NCBI GenBank assembly: GCA_014379965.1
Contig: JACMKU010000153.1
Span: forward strand, 1-42,502
Source: Chitinophagaceae bacterium
GTDB lineage: Bacteria; Bacteroidota; Bacteroidia; Chitinophagales; Chitinophagaceae
DNA length: 42,502 bases
Direction: 5' to 3'
How positions within the stretch are numbered: the stretch's first letter is position 1; every line of letters begins with the position of its first letter. The translations under genes were made by a program, and so were the position numbers. Positions 9,028 to 17,494 of this stretch are shown here, piece after piece. The notes below the pieces were generated by a model. The model was given only the letters and a program-made list of their open reading frames with translations. It was not told the DNA's origin and searched no databases.

Positions 9028-10641
9028 ATGAGGCGAAATCTTTTCATAGCATTCTTGTTCTTGTTTTGCGAATCAAAAGCGCAACAAGGAAATTTCGTCT
9101 CGAAGGCATGGGTCTCGGACAATGGAAACGGGACGTATACAAACCCCGTGATCAACGCCGACTATTCGGACCCGGATGCGGTGAGAGTCGGCGACGACTA
9201 CTATCTCGTCTCTTCCAGTTTCAATCATGTGCCAGGCCTTCCGATCTTACACTCTAGAGACCTGGTCAACTGGACCGTGATTGCCCACGCACTTCCCAGG
9301 CAGACGCCATTCGATCATTTCAGCCAGGTGCAACACGGCAACGGTGTATGGGCGCCAGCGATCCGTCATCATCAAGGTGAATTCTACATTTACTATCCCG
9401 ATCCCGATTTCGGGATTTATGTCATCCGAGCTAAGAACATTCGCGGTCCATGGACTGATCCGGTATTGGTGGAAGGAGGCAAAGGCCTTATCGATCCCTG
9501 CCCCTTATGGGACGATAATGGGAAAGTATACCTGGTTCATGCCTATGCCGGAAGCCGCGCCGGTTTCAAGAGCATCATCGTCGTCAAGCAAATGAATGTG
9601 GCAGGAACAAAGACGATTGATAATGGTGTAATGGTCTACGATGGTCACGATACAGATCCCACTATCGAAGGTCCAAAATTCTATAAGCGAAACGGATGGT
9701 ATTACATCTTTGCCCCCGCCGGAGGAGTAAGTACGGGATGGCAATTGGTATTACGCAGTAAAAATATATATGGACCATACGAAAGAAAGGTGGTCATGGA
9801 CCAGGGAACCTCTACCGTAAATGGTCCGCACCAGGGAGCCTGGGTAAACACGCCAGGTGGCGAAAACTGGTTCCTCCATTTCCAGGACAAGGAGGCATAT
9901 GGCAGGGTGGTTCATCTTCAACCAATGAAGTGGGTGAATGACTGGCCAGTCATCGGTATCGACAAGGATGGCGATGGCAAAGGCGAGCCCATAATGACAT
10001 ATAAGAAACCTGGTGTGACGGGCAAATTCCCGGTCATAACACCTCAGGACAGTGAAGAGTTTAATTCGTCTACCTTGGGCTTACAATGGCAGTGGCAGGC
10101 CAACCCACAGCCATCATGGGCGTTCCCGACTTCGTCTGGTTCTTTGCGAATGTTCTCTGTAGAGACGGCCGACACGCTAAAAAATTATTGGTATCTGCCA
10201 AACATTCTCGGACAGAAGTTGCCGGCAGAAGAATTCAGGGCGACGGTGAAACTTAACTTCCGGCCAAGGTGGGATAATGAAAAGGTGGGATTCATATTAC
10301 TTGGAGCAGACTATGGCGTTATTGCCCTACAGAAAAAAACAGATGGGATATACTTAACCTATAGCGAATGCATCGCAGCCGATAAAGGGAGAAAGGAAAC
10401 TGAGAAGTCGAGTCTAAAACTGACAACCGGGGATATTTATTTGCAAATAGTAATGAATCAGGGCGCGAAAGGCAGCTTTAATTTTAGCACCGACGGAAAA
10501 AATTTCACCACTATCGGTGGACCATTCACCGCCAAACCCGGAAGATGGGTAGGAGCCAAGATTGGACTGTTTTGTACGAGGATTAATAAGACGAATGATG
10601 CTGGGTATGTAGAGGTGGATTGGATCCGGTTTGAAAAATAG
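9028..10641 (+). CDS. GH43 family beta-xylosidase/alpha-L-arabinofuranosidase with C-terminal beta-sandwich
   Basis: GH43 enzymes remove arabinose or xylose, here most likely from pectin side chains. The 537-residue product has a signal peptide ending ESKAQ. The five-bladed propeller shows the three GH43 acids: base Asp48 in YSDPD, the modulator Asp156 in GLIDPCPLW, and the acid Glu214 in IEGPKF. The phrases NHVPGLPILHSRDLVNW and WAPAIRHHQGEFYIY are typical of the subfamily 12-like group. From about residue 340 a second beta-sandwich region follows (EFNSSTLGLQWQW onwards). It is the last gene of the run beginning with pectate lyase, and its stop codon abuts a repeat array. Subfamily and sugar specificity are inferred. 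Confidence 0.9.
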   Translation: MRRNLFIAFLFLFCESKAQQGNFVSKAWVSDNGNGTYTNPVINADYSDPDAVRVGDDYYLVSSSFNHVPGLPILHSRDLVNWTVIAHALPRQTPFDHFSQVQHGNGVWAPAIRHHQGEFYIYYPDPDFGIYVIRAKNIRGPWTDPVLVEGGKGLIDPCPLWDDNGKVYLVHAYAGSRAGFKSIIVVKQMNVAGTKTIDNGVMVYDGHDTDPTIEGPKFYKRNGWYYIFAPAGGVSTGWQLVLRSKNIYGPYERKVVMDQGTSTVNGPHQGAWVNTPGGENWFLHFQDKEAYGRVVHLQPMKWVNDWPVIGIDKDGDGKGEPIMTYKKPGVTGKFPVITPQDSEEFNSSTLGLQWQWQANPQPSWAFPTSSGSLRMFSVETADTLKNYWYLPNILGQKLPAEEFRATVKLNFRPRWDNEKVGFILLGADYGVIALQKKTDGIYLTYSECIAADKGRKETEKSSLKLTTGDIYLQIVMNQGAKGSFNFSTDGKNFTTIGGPFTAKPGRWVGAKIGLFCTRINKTNDAGYVEVDWIRFEK

Positions 10642-10740
10642 TCAGAAAGACGGGAAGTCCGAAGATGAGTCGGGAGTCGGGAGGCGATAGACGGGAGACT
10701 ACCTCCCGCCTCCTGTCTATCGCCTCCCGACTCATAAATC
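10642..10740. repeat. Intergenic facing-arm array of GGGAG-type heptads
   Basis: The array starts at the base after the GH43 stop. The arms at 10665-10697 and 10703-10735 are both 33 bp and largely complementary, with a 5-bp loop. Both arms split cleanly as 5 + 4x7 bp; units such as TCGGGAG and GCGATAG occur in both, but shifted by one unit, so pairing is imperfect in a heptad-wise manner. The bases before the left arm (10644-10664) contain GGAAGTCCG, also present in the array at 25987. A long hairpin RNA is expected, and it may act as a terminator, although no T-run follows. Confidence 0.75.
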
Positions 10741-10764
10741 TTTAACCAAAAACCGATTATTGCC

Positions 10765-12159
10765 ATGGAACGCCGCAACTTCATGAAGTACACCGCCGCA
10801 GCAGGCGCCGCTTTGATGCTTCACCCATTCGAATCCTTTGCCATTCCTCCAGGTAAGAAGATCAGGCTGGCCCTCGTCGGCACAGGCGCCCGGGGTTCAA
10901 GTTTATGGGGCAGGGAAATCATGAAGAGTTTTGGTGAAGTGACCGAATTTGTCGGTTTGTCTGATATCAATCCCGGCCGCCTGGAGTATGTAAGAAAATC
11001 ACTGAACCTTTCCTGTCCTGCTTATACGGATTTCCAAAAGATGTTGCGGGAAACCAAGCCCGACTATGTCATCGTCACCACCGTAGATTCGACGCATGAT
11101 CAATTTATCGTGCAGGCACTTGACATGGGGTTCAACGTCATTACGGAAAAGCCGATGACAACCGATGAAGTAAAATGCAAGAAAATACTCGATGCGGAAA
11201 AGAGATCTGGTAAGAAGGTTACGGTCGCATTCAACTATCGTCATAGTGTGCATGCTATGCAGATAAAGGAATTGTTGGCGCAGGATCGCGTGGGTAAGGT
11301 TACATCCGTTGATTTTAACTGGTATCTCAATGTCCACCATGGATCAGACTATTTCCGTCGCTGGCACGGTCGGATGGCAAAGGGCGGATCGCTGTGGGTA
11401 CACAAGGCAACGCATCACTTCGACCTACTTAACTGGTGGCTCAACTCAGAACCTGTGGAAGTTTCGGCCTATGGTAAACTAGAACATTACGGTCATAATA
11501 ATTCTTTCCGGGGAACGAAATGCCGAGGCTGTCAATACAAGGATGAGTGCAAGTTCTTCTGGGATATCACGAAGAACGATAATCTCGTCAACTTATATGT
11601 GAACAACGAGAAGCACGATGGGTATATAAGGGATGGTTGCGTATGGAGCAAAGAGATCGATATCTATGATAAGATGTCGGCTCAGATTGTATACGCCAAT
11701 GGCGTTACTGCCAATTATTCTCTTACCACCTATTCCCCTTACGAGGGATGGCAGATCGCGTTTAACGGTTTAAAGGGAAGGCTCGAGACCTGGGAGGACA
11801 TTCCCTATCTCCAGAAGACACCCGACGATCAATCGAAGCGTCATGCTATCGAGATGTCTAACGCGGACGATGCTATTCCTGGGGAAGGACGAGAGATTGT
11901 AGTCATGGACAATTTCGCAAAGAACTATGAAGTATATACCACACCAAAGATCAGGGGCGGTCATGGCGGGGGCGACATCCGTATGCAGCGAAGAATGTTC
12001 GTTGATACAAACGACAATCCGCATAATGTAATGGCGGGTACGCGCGAGGGCGCAATGTCGATCCTGATCGGAATCGCGGCAAGGAAGAGCATCGCTTTGA
12101 AGCGGCCAGTGAAGATTTCCGAGCTAACCGACCTTAAACCCATGGCAAAACGATTCTAA
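10765..12159 (+). CDS. Tat-type Gfo/Idh/MocA family oxidoreductase
   Basis: Gfo/Idh/MocA proteins are NAD(P)-dependent sugar oxidoreductases or glycosidases using a hydride mechanism. The 464-residue product starts MERRNFMKYTAAAGAALML, a twin-arginine-like signal, so the folded protein with cofactor is probably exported. The Rossmann motif VGTGARGS is at residues 38-45, EKP at 128-130, and HKATHHFDLLNWW at about 213-225. Unusual is a cluster CRGCQYKDEC (Cys253, Cys256, Cys262), which might bind a metal. It begins a new block after the array at 10642-10740; a small NTF2-like gene follows 14 bp after its stop. The substrate is unknown; a pectin-derived sugar is an inference from position. Confidence 0.85.
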   Translation: MERRNFMKYTAAAGAALMLHPFESFAIPPGKKIRLALVGTGARGSSLWGREIMKSFGEVTEFVGLSDINPGRLEYVRKSLNLSCPAYTDFQKMLRETKPDYVIVTTVDSTHDQFIVQALDMGFNVITEKPMTTDEVKCKKILDAEKRSGKKVTVAFNYRHSVHAMQIKELLAQDRVGKVTSVDFNWYLNVHHGSDYFRRWHGRMAKGGSLWVHKATHHFDLLNWWLNSEPVEVSAYGKLEHYGHNNSFRGTKCRGCQYKDECKFFWDITKNDNLVNLYVNNEKHDGYIRDGCVWSKEIDIYDKMSAQIVYANGVTANYSLTTYSPYEGWQIAFNGLKGRLETWEDIPYLQKTPDDQSKRHAIEMSNADDAIPGEGREIVVMDNFAKNYEVYTTPKIRGGHGGGDIRMQRRMFVDTNDNPHNVMAGTREGAMSILIGIAARKSIALKRPVKISELTDLKPMAKRF

Positions 12160-12173
12160 ACTTCCTTGTGAAA

Positions 12174-12608
12174 ATGAAGAATAACTTTTTTCTCATAACG
12201 GCCTTCTTCCTGATGCTTAGTATTGCCGGCATCGCGCAGGGCAAACACGAAATGGCCGTAGCGAATGCGGTCGAGCAACTAAGGCAGGCAATGGTAAATG
12301 GCGATAAGGCTGCTCTTGAATCCATCGTCGCAGAAAATCTCAGCTATGGGCATTCGGGCGGTCATATCGATAATAAGAAAGAATTTGTCGAGAAACTAAC
12401 TAATGGTACATCCGATTTTGTAACCATGGATCTAACTGATCAGGTAATAACGATGAGTGGAAAGACAGCCATTGTGCGACACATACTCAAGGCCAAGACA
12501 AACGATGGCGGAAAAGCCGGCGAAGTCCATCTACGCATATTACTTGTTTGGCAAAAGATGGGGGTGAAGTGGAAGTTGCTGGCTAGACAAGCCGTTAAGG
12601 TGGTGTGA
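12174..12608 (+). CDS. Secreted NTF2-like (DUF4440/SnoaL-type) protein
   Basis: The 144-residue product (start ATG 12174; the in-frame GTG at 12168 is less likely) has a signal peptide ending GIAQ. The rest fits the cone-shaped NTF2-like fold: an N-terminal helix with AVEQLRQAMVNGDKAALESIV, then LSYGHSGGHIDNKKEFVEKL, and late strands ending in LLVWQKMGVKWKLLARQAVKV. This pattern matches the DUF4440 group, whose members bind or turn over small molecules. It lies 14 bp after the Gfo/Idh/MocA gene and is probably co-transcribed with it. Whether it is an enzyme, such as a lyase or isomerase acting on that gene's product, or a binding protein cannot be told from sequence. Confidence 0.72.
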   Translation: MKNNFFLITAFFLMLSIAGIAQGKHEMAVANAVEQLRQAMVNGDKAALESIVAENLSYGHSGGHIDNKKEFVEKLTNGTSDFVTMDLTDQVITMSGKTAIVRHILKAKTNDGGKAGEVHLRILLVWQKMGVKWKLLARQAVKVV

Positions 12609-12616
12609 GCAGGGTA

Positions 12617-12737
12617 GCTAGTGGGAAGTGGCTAGTGGGAAGTGGGGAACGAGGACCTAATCGTCGATCTAAACTTGACTGTTGGCTATTGATTACGGGC
12701 GTTTGCCTATTGCTTATTGCCAATTGCCTATTGATCA
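12617..12737. repeat. Two heptad arrays between the NTF2-like gene and GH28
   Basis: The first array (12617-12644) is a 14-bp unit, GCTAGTGGGAAGTG, repeated exactly twice, which is two alternating heptads. The second (12682-12737) is eight consecutive heptads, seven of which begin with TTG (for example TTGGCTA, TTGCCTA, TTGATCA). The unrelated 37 bp between them show nothing recognisable. Unlike other gaps, the two arrays do not obviously pair with each other. The first unit begins 8 nt after the stop codon of the upstream gene. Confidence 0.7.
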
Positions 12738-12742
12738 AAACC

Positions 12743-12760
12743 CCGGCAACGATTGCGTAA
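12743..12760 (+). promoter_or_regulatory. Candidate LacI-type operator upstream of GH28
   Basis: The site CCGGCAACGATTGCGTAA contains the dyad GCAA-cga-TTGC around a CG and resembles LacI/GalR-family operators. A related site, CCGGCAACGTTCCCGTTG when read on the - strand, is at 22283-22300 upstream of kdgK; the two share CCGGCAACG and 13 of their first 16 bases. No regulator gene is present in the window, so this rests on the shared sequence only. Confidence 0.45.
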
Positions 12761-12779
12761 ATAAACCCTTCAGAAACCA

Positions 12780-12809
12780 TTGAAAATGATTGAGTTTTGG
12801 GTAAAATTG
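12780..12809 (+). promoter_or_regulatory. Possible promoter of the GH28-GH105-CE8-uxaBA run
   Basis: TTG at 12780-12782 and TAAAATTG at 12802-12809 match the Bacteroidota -33 TTG and -7 TAnnTTTG elements, with one mismatch in the latter and a 19-bp spacer. The GH28 start is 44 bp downstream and the candidate operator is 20 bp upstream. Confidence 0.35.
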
Positions 12810-12852
12810 TGATTCGGAATCCCTCTTTTTTAACAACGGTTTACTTGTCATT

Positions 12853-14505
12853 ATGAAACTATACCTAAGCCTGTTTTTTGCCTTGATTTTATCTGTGGGA
12901 ACGTTTGGCCAATTCAAAGGCAAATTACCTGTTGTCACGGCTCCAAAATTCAAAAAAGATACGTTCAATATTACCCGTTATGGTGCGATACCCAACGGGT
13001 ACACGCTCAATACCAAAAGCATCAATGGAGCTATCGACGCACTTCATAATAAAGGTGGTGGCGTAGTGTTGGTGCCAGCCGGTCTCTGGCTGACGGGTCC
13101 CGTCGTACTCAAAAGCAATGTCAATCTCCACCTCGCGGTCGGATCAACTTTATTATTCACTCCGGACTTCGACCAGTATCCATTGATAAAGGCGAATTGG
13201 GAAGGATTGCCCCAGATGCGTAACCAGTCACCTATCTCGGCCACTGGTGCGTCCAACATTGCCATTACGGGCAAGGGAATTATCGATGGCAATGGCGATG
13301 CGTGGAGAGTGGTAAAGAAAGATAAACTCACCGAGAGCCAGTGGAAGAAGCTTGTTGAGTCGGGCGGAATGGTGAGTGATGATAAGAAGACCTGGTATCC
13401 TACAAAAAAAGCATTCGATGGGTCGAAGATGCAGGCGAATCCTGGATTGATCAATCCCGATAGGACGGCGGCCTTCTACGATAGCATCAAAGACTTCCTG
13501 CGGCCAAACCTGGTTCTGCTTACTGAGTGCAAGTATATCCTGCTTGAAGGTGTCACCTTCCAGAATTCTCCCGCATGGTGTCTGCATCCCTTGATGAGTG
13601 AGCACCTCACGGTTAGAAACATTTTCGTAAAAAATCCATGGTATGCTCAGAACGGGGATGGTATTGATGTGGAGAGCTGTAAGAATGTATTGATAGAAAA
13701 TTCGGTGTTTGACGTAGGTGACGATGCCTTGTGTATCAAGAGCGGTCGCGATGCGGAAGGGCGAAAGAGGGCGATGCCAACCGAGAACGTGATTATCAGG
13801 GGTTGTACTGTGTATGCTTCGCATGGAGGTTTCGTGATAGGCAGCGAAATGAGCGGCGGCGCGAGAAATATTTATGTAAGCAATTGCACATTCGTAGGTT
13901 CAGATATCGGCTTACGCTTCAAGACAACCCGCGGCCGAGGAGGTATAGTGGAGAATATCTTCATCAGGGATATCTACATGAAAGACATTCCCGGCGACGC
14001 AATACTTTTCGACATGTATTACATGGGGAAAGATCCCGTGCCGGCCGCCGGGGAGAAAAGAGAGTTACCTAGGGTCGAATTCAAGACTGTGGATGAGACA
14101 ACACCACAGTTTAGAAATTTCCATATCAGTAATGTCTATGTTAATGGAGCAAATAAAGGCATTTTCGTCCGTGGCCTTCCCGAAATGCATGTCAAGAATA
14201 TAGAATTTGAGAACATGGTCATACAAGCCAATAAAGGAATAGACATACAGGAAGCATCTGGCCTCAGCTTCAAGAATATTAAGATCATCAGCGAGAATAC
14301 GAATCCGGTCATCGATGTTGTACAAAGCGACAAGCTTATATTCGATAACATTACTTACAAAGATGGTTCGCAGTTGTTATTCCGTGTGAGCGGAGATAGA
14401 AGTAGCGCGATTAATATAAGGAATATCGATGCATCGAAGACAAAAGAGAAAATCCTGTATGAACTCGGCGCTTCGGAGAAGAGCGTGACGGGCGTGCGCC
14501 AATAA
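12853..14505 (+). CDS. Polygalacturonase family GH28
   Basis: GH28 enzymes hydrolyse alpha-1,4 bonds of polygalacturonan or rhamnogalacturonan by inversion. The 550-residue product has a signal peptide (ending TFGQ) and an N-terminal segment FNITRYGAIPNGYTLNT that opens the right-handed beta-helix. Catalytic residues are visible as Asp269 in NGDGID (the NxD motif), Asp290-Asp291 in VGDDALCIKSG, His324 in SHGG, and LRFK at 354-357 in place of the usual RIK, followed by TTRGRGG. This bacterial layout is common in exo-acting members. It begins the third enzyme block, 52 bp before the GH105 fusion gene, and lies below the candidate operator at 12743. Exo- or endo-action is not settled by sequence. 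Confidence 0.93.
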   Translation: MKLYLSLFFALILSVGTFGQFKGKLPVVTAPKFKKDTFNITRYGAIPNGYTLNTKSINGAIDALHNKGGGVVLVPAGLWLTGPVVLKSNVNLHLAVGSTLLFTPDFDQYPLIKANWEGLPQMRNQSPISATGASNIAITGKGIIDGNGDAWRVVKKDKLTESQWKKLVESGGMVSDDKKTWYPTKKAFDGSKMQANPGLINPDRTAAFYDSIKDFLRPNLVLLTECKYILLEGVTFQNSPAWCLHPLMSEHLTVRNIFVKNPWYAQNGDGIDVESCKNVLIENSVFDVGDDALCIKSGRDAEGRKRAMPTENVIIRGCTVYASHGGFVIGSEMSGGARNIYVSNCTFVGSDIGLRFKTTRGRGGIVENIFIRDIYMKDIPGDAILFDMYYMGKDPVPAAGEKRELPRVEFKTVDETTPQFRNFHISNVYVNGANKGIFVRGLPEMHVKNIEFENMVIQANKGIDIQEASGLSFKNIKIISENTNPVIDVVQSDKLIFDNITYKDGSQLLFRVSGDRSSAINIRNIDASKTKEKILYELGASEKSVTGVRQ

Positions 14506-14557
14506 GAATAAATGTTTTTCGTCGTGACCGAATAATGCGACTAGTAAATACAATTAA

Positions 14558-16456
14558 ATGAAAAGATTCTTTATAACATCATTACTGTTTGTGGGCATGA
14601 TTGCCAATGCCCAGCAAAGGCCATATTCGCAACAACTCGCCGAGACGGTCATGACAATCTGGAAAGATTCTTTCTCCCTGGGCAATCAGGCCAAGTGGTC
14701 ATATGACATGGGTGTGGTGTTGAAAGGGTTCGAGGGTTTATGGAGAAATACCGGCGATGTGAAGTACTACAACTACATCCTCAAACAAATGGATTTCTTT
14801 GTGAAAGACGATGGCACTATTAAGACCTACAGGCCCGATGAATACAATATCGATCATATCAATAATGGAAAGCTTGTATTGCTTCTATACCGCGTCACGG
14901 GGAAGGAGAAGTACCTGAAAGCCGCCCAGCTATTAAGAAACCAATTGCTCACCCATCCCAGGACTAATGAGGGCGGATTCTGGCACAAGAAGATCTATCC
15001 CTACCAGATGTGGCTCGACGGTCTTTACATGGGAGCGCCTTTCTATGCAGAGTATGCAGACCTGATGCACGAGGATACCGCCTTCAACGATGTGGCCAAC
15101 CAGTTCATCTGGATGGAGAAGCACGCCCGGGATGCGAAGACCGGCCTCCTCTACCACGCATGGGACGAAAGCAAACAACAGAAATGGGCCAACAAGGAAA
15201 CGGGACTTTCTCCCTTATTCTGGGCTCGCGCCATGGGCTGGTATGCTACAGCGGTGGTTGATGCACTGGATTGGTTCCCCCGTAATCACCCAAAGAGAAA
15301 AGACCTCATTGGAATTTTAAATCGACTCGTGACTGCAATCGAGAAAGTACAGGATCCTAAGACTGGACTATGGTATGATATATTGAACTACAATGGTCCG
15401 GGTAAAGAGAAAAACTATCTCGAAGCATCGGCAAGCAGTCAGTTTGTATATGCGGTGGCAAAAGGCGTTCGCAATGGATACCTGCCTCAATCGAAATTAC
15501 CTATTGCTACAAAAGGATATAATGGACTTGTAAAAAAATTTATAAAAAATGAGAATGGGCAGACGAATCTTCACGGTACCGTGAAGGTCAGCGGTCTCGG
15601 AGGTAACCCTTACCGGGACGGAACTTTCGAATATTATATGAGCGAAGACGTGATCGTGAATGACGCCAAAGGCGTTGGCGCATTTTTACTGGCATCCAAT
15701 GAAATCGATATGCTCCCTTTCCAGTCGAAAGGAAAGGGCAAGAAGGTTGTGCTCGATCGTTATTTCAATAGTGAGAAGAGAAAAGATGCAACCGGCGCTA
15801 TGAGCTATTGGCACTACACCTGGGAAGAGAAATCACATCCTGGGTTTGCAGGACTTGGTCATATTTTCAATAAGCATGGCGCATCGCTCGCATCACTCGA
15901 TGTTGCTCCTTCTGCCGAAAACCTCAGGAATGCTTCCCTTTACATAATCGTAGATCCTGATCACGTGAAGGATAATCCTACGCCTAATTATATGTCCAAT
16001 AAGGATGTTACGGCGATCCGTAACTGGGTCAGTGCAGGAGGCGTGTTGGTATTGATGGCTAACGATAGTTCCAATGCCGATCTACAGCATTTCAACAAAC
16101 TTTCCCAGGCCTTTGGGATCACATTTACCAATAGGAGCAGGAACATGGTGAAGAACGATGCTTATGAAACGGGTGTGGTGTTCCCTTCTAATACTGAAGT
16201 CTTCAAGGAACCTTATAAGATGTTTCTCAAAGAAATCAGCATAGTGGATATTAAATCTCCTGCGAGATCACTTGCCAAACTTGACGATGATGTCGCTATC
16301 GCCACGGTAAAGTATGGTAAGGGCACTGTGTTCGCAGTCGGAGATCCCTGGTTGTACAACGAATACATCGATGGCAGGAAACTTCCTGCAGAATATCCGA
16401 ATTTCAAAGCCGCGGAAGACCTCGTGAGATGGTTGCTTGCGCAGAGCAAAAAATGA
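14558..16456 (+). CDS. Unsaturated glucuronyl/rhamnogalacturonyl hydrolase GH105 fused to a DUF4350-like domain
   Basis: GH105 enzymes remove the unsaturated uronic acid left at the non-reducing end after lyase cleavage. The 632-residue product has a signal peptide ending IANAQ. Residues about 25-385 form the (alpha/alpha)6 barrel with WSYDMGVVLKGFE, YNIDHINNGK, the proposed catalytic Asp154 in MWLDGLYMGAPF, and WARAMGWYATA. A linker is followed by a second domain, about residues 395-630, with KGKKVVLDRYFNSE, WVSAGGVLVLMANDSSNADL and GKGTVFAVGDPWLYNEY, a glutamine-amidotransferase-like (DUF4350/ThuA-like) fold. Single-domain GH105 proteins are near 370-390 residues, so the extra domain is real. 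The second CE8 gene follows after 3 bp. Confidence 0.88.
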   Translation: MKRFFITSLLFVGMIANAQQRPYSQQLAETVMTIWKDSFSLGNQAKWSYDMGVVLKGFEGLWRNTGDVKYYNYILKQMDFFVKDDGTIKTYRPDEYNIDHINNGKLVLLLYRVTGKEKYLKAAQLLRNQLLTHPRTNEGGFWHKKIYPYQMWLDGLYMGAPFYAEYADLMHEDTAFNDVANQFIWMEKHARDAKTGLLYHAWDESKQQKWANKETGLSPLFWARAMGWYATAVVDALDWFPRNHPKRKDLIGILNRLVTAIEKVQDPKTGLWYDILNYNGPGKEKNYLEASASSQFVYAVAKGVRNGYLPQSKLPIATKGYNGLVKKFIKNENGQTNLHGTVKVSGLGGNPYRDGTFEYYMSEDVIVNDAKGVGAFLLASNEIDMLPFQSKGKGKKVVLDRYFNSEKRKDATGAMSYWHYTWEEKSHPGFAGLGHIFNKHGASLASLDVAPSAENLRNASLYIIVDPDHVKDNPTPNYMSNKDVTAIRNWVSAGGVLVLMANDSSNADLQHFNKLSQAFGITFTNRSRNMVKNDAYETGVVFPSNTEVFKEPYKMFLKEISIVDIKSPARSLAKLDDDVAIATVKYGKGTVFAVGDPWLYNEYIDGRKLPAEYPNFKAAEDLVRWLLAQSKK

Positions 16457-16459
16457 TAA

Positions 16460-17482
16460 GTGAATTTTAAGTCGTTCCATACCCTGTTATTCATCCTTCT
16501 GGTCGTTATCGGATCCGTGAGTTCGCAGAAGCAGGTAAGAATTGTTGTGGACGCCAAAGGCGGTGGGAACTTTAAAACCATACAGGCAGCGATCAACAGC
16601 CTGCCAGATTCATCCCGGGAGCCGAGATTGATCTCAATCCGTAATGGGGTTTATGAAGAAAAAGTTTATTTAACAAAGACCAACTTAACAATAGAAGGAG
16701 AGAGCCGCGAGAAGACGATCATCACGCAGGCAATCGCGAGGGATGAATGGCGATGTGCGCATCCGGATGACTGGGGGGTGGCTACAGTCAATGTAGGGGC
16801 AAGTGATATCACACTTAAGAATCTGACCATAACCAATAGCTTTGGTTTTGATTGGAAAAATGAAAAGATAGTTCCGTGCCCGTCCGATACAGTGAATAAA
16901 GAGCGGAGGTTAAGAAAGGATGGGCACCAGATGGCGTTGAGAACAATGAATGCGACAAGACTCAGGGCGATCAATTGTCATTTTCGCGCCTTTGGAGGAG
17001 ATACTGTCAGTCCGTGGGATGTTGAGAATGGGATGTGGTATTTCAGGGATTGCATCATGGAAGGCGGTGTCGATTTTTATTGCCCGCGTGGCTGGGCCTG
17101 GGCCGAGAATTGTGAGTTCATTGCCCATTCGGGAACTGCAGCCATTTGGCATGATGGTTCTCGCCATGAAGACTCAAAGACAGTACTTAAGAATTGCAGG
17201 TTTACCGGTTATAATGGATTCCTGCTGGGTCGATATCATCGCGATGCCCAGTTCTACCTGTTGAATTGTGAATTCGCAGCTAACATGAGAGACTCTGCAA
17301 TTTACAGGGTACAAACTGCCAATATCCTTCAATGGGGCCATCGGGTTTATTATTATAATTGTCATCGCCTGGGTGGTACTGATTATTCCTGGTATGCTGA
17401 TAATCTACCTCCCACCATGACAGTGAATGACATAACGGTCGACTGGGTTTTCAAGAACAAATGGAATCCGCTGATCAATTGA
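16460..17482 (+). CDS. Divergent pectinesterase-like protein (CE8 family)
   Basis: The 340-residue product opens with GTG, 3 bp after the GH105 stop, giving a signal peptide ending VSSQ. The beta-helix and the opening VVDAKGGGNFKTIQAAIN are CE8-like. Gln157 (GHQMAL), Asp181 (GGDT), Asp205 (VDFYCPRG) and Arg258 (LLGRYH) line up with the four catalytic positions. However, the Gln of the normal QDT is Gly180, the VDFIFG block has become VDFYCPRG, and GRPW has become GRYH. An insertion near DEWRCAHPDDWG and many Trp and His residues also set it apart from the CE8 at 7079. It could act on a different ester, such as a differently decorated uronan, or have lost activity. The uxaB gene starts 12 bp later. 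Confidence 0.8.
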   Translation: MNFKSFHTLLFILLVVIGSVSSQKQVRIVVDAKGGGNFKTIQAAINSLPDSSREPRLISIRNGVYEEKVYLTKTNLTIEGESREKTIITQAIARDEWRCAHPDDWGVATVNVGASDITLKNLTITNSFGFDWKNEKIVPCPSDTVNKERRLRKDGHQMALRTMNATRLRAINCHFRAFGGDTVSPWDVENGMWYFRDCIMEGGVDFYCPRGWAWAENCEFIAHSGTAAIWHDGSRHEDSKTVLKNCRFTGYNGFLLGRYHRDAQFYLLNCEFAANMRDSAIYRVQTANILQWGHRVYYYNCHRLGGTDYSWYADNLPPTMTVNDITVDWVFKNKWNPLIN

Positions 17483-17494
17483 AACATTGTGAGT

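Noticed and set aside
12595..12780. 61-residue frame on the - strand with a PLPTSHFPLATL repeat
   Set aside because: The repeat in the protein is only the translation of the 14-bp intergenic repeat; the frame spans non-coding array and has no other sign of coding.
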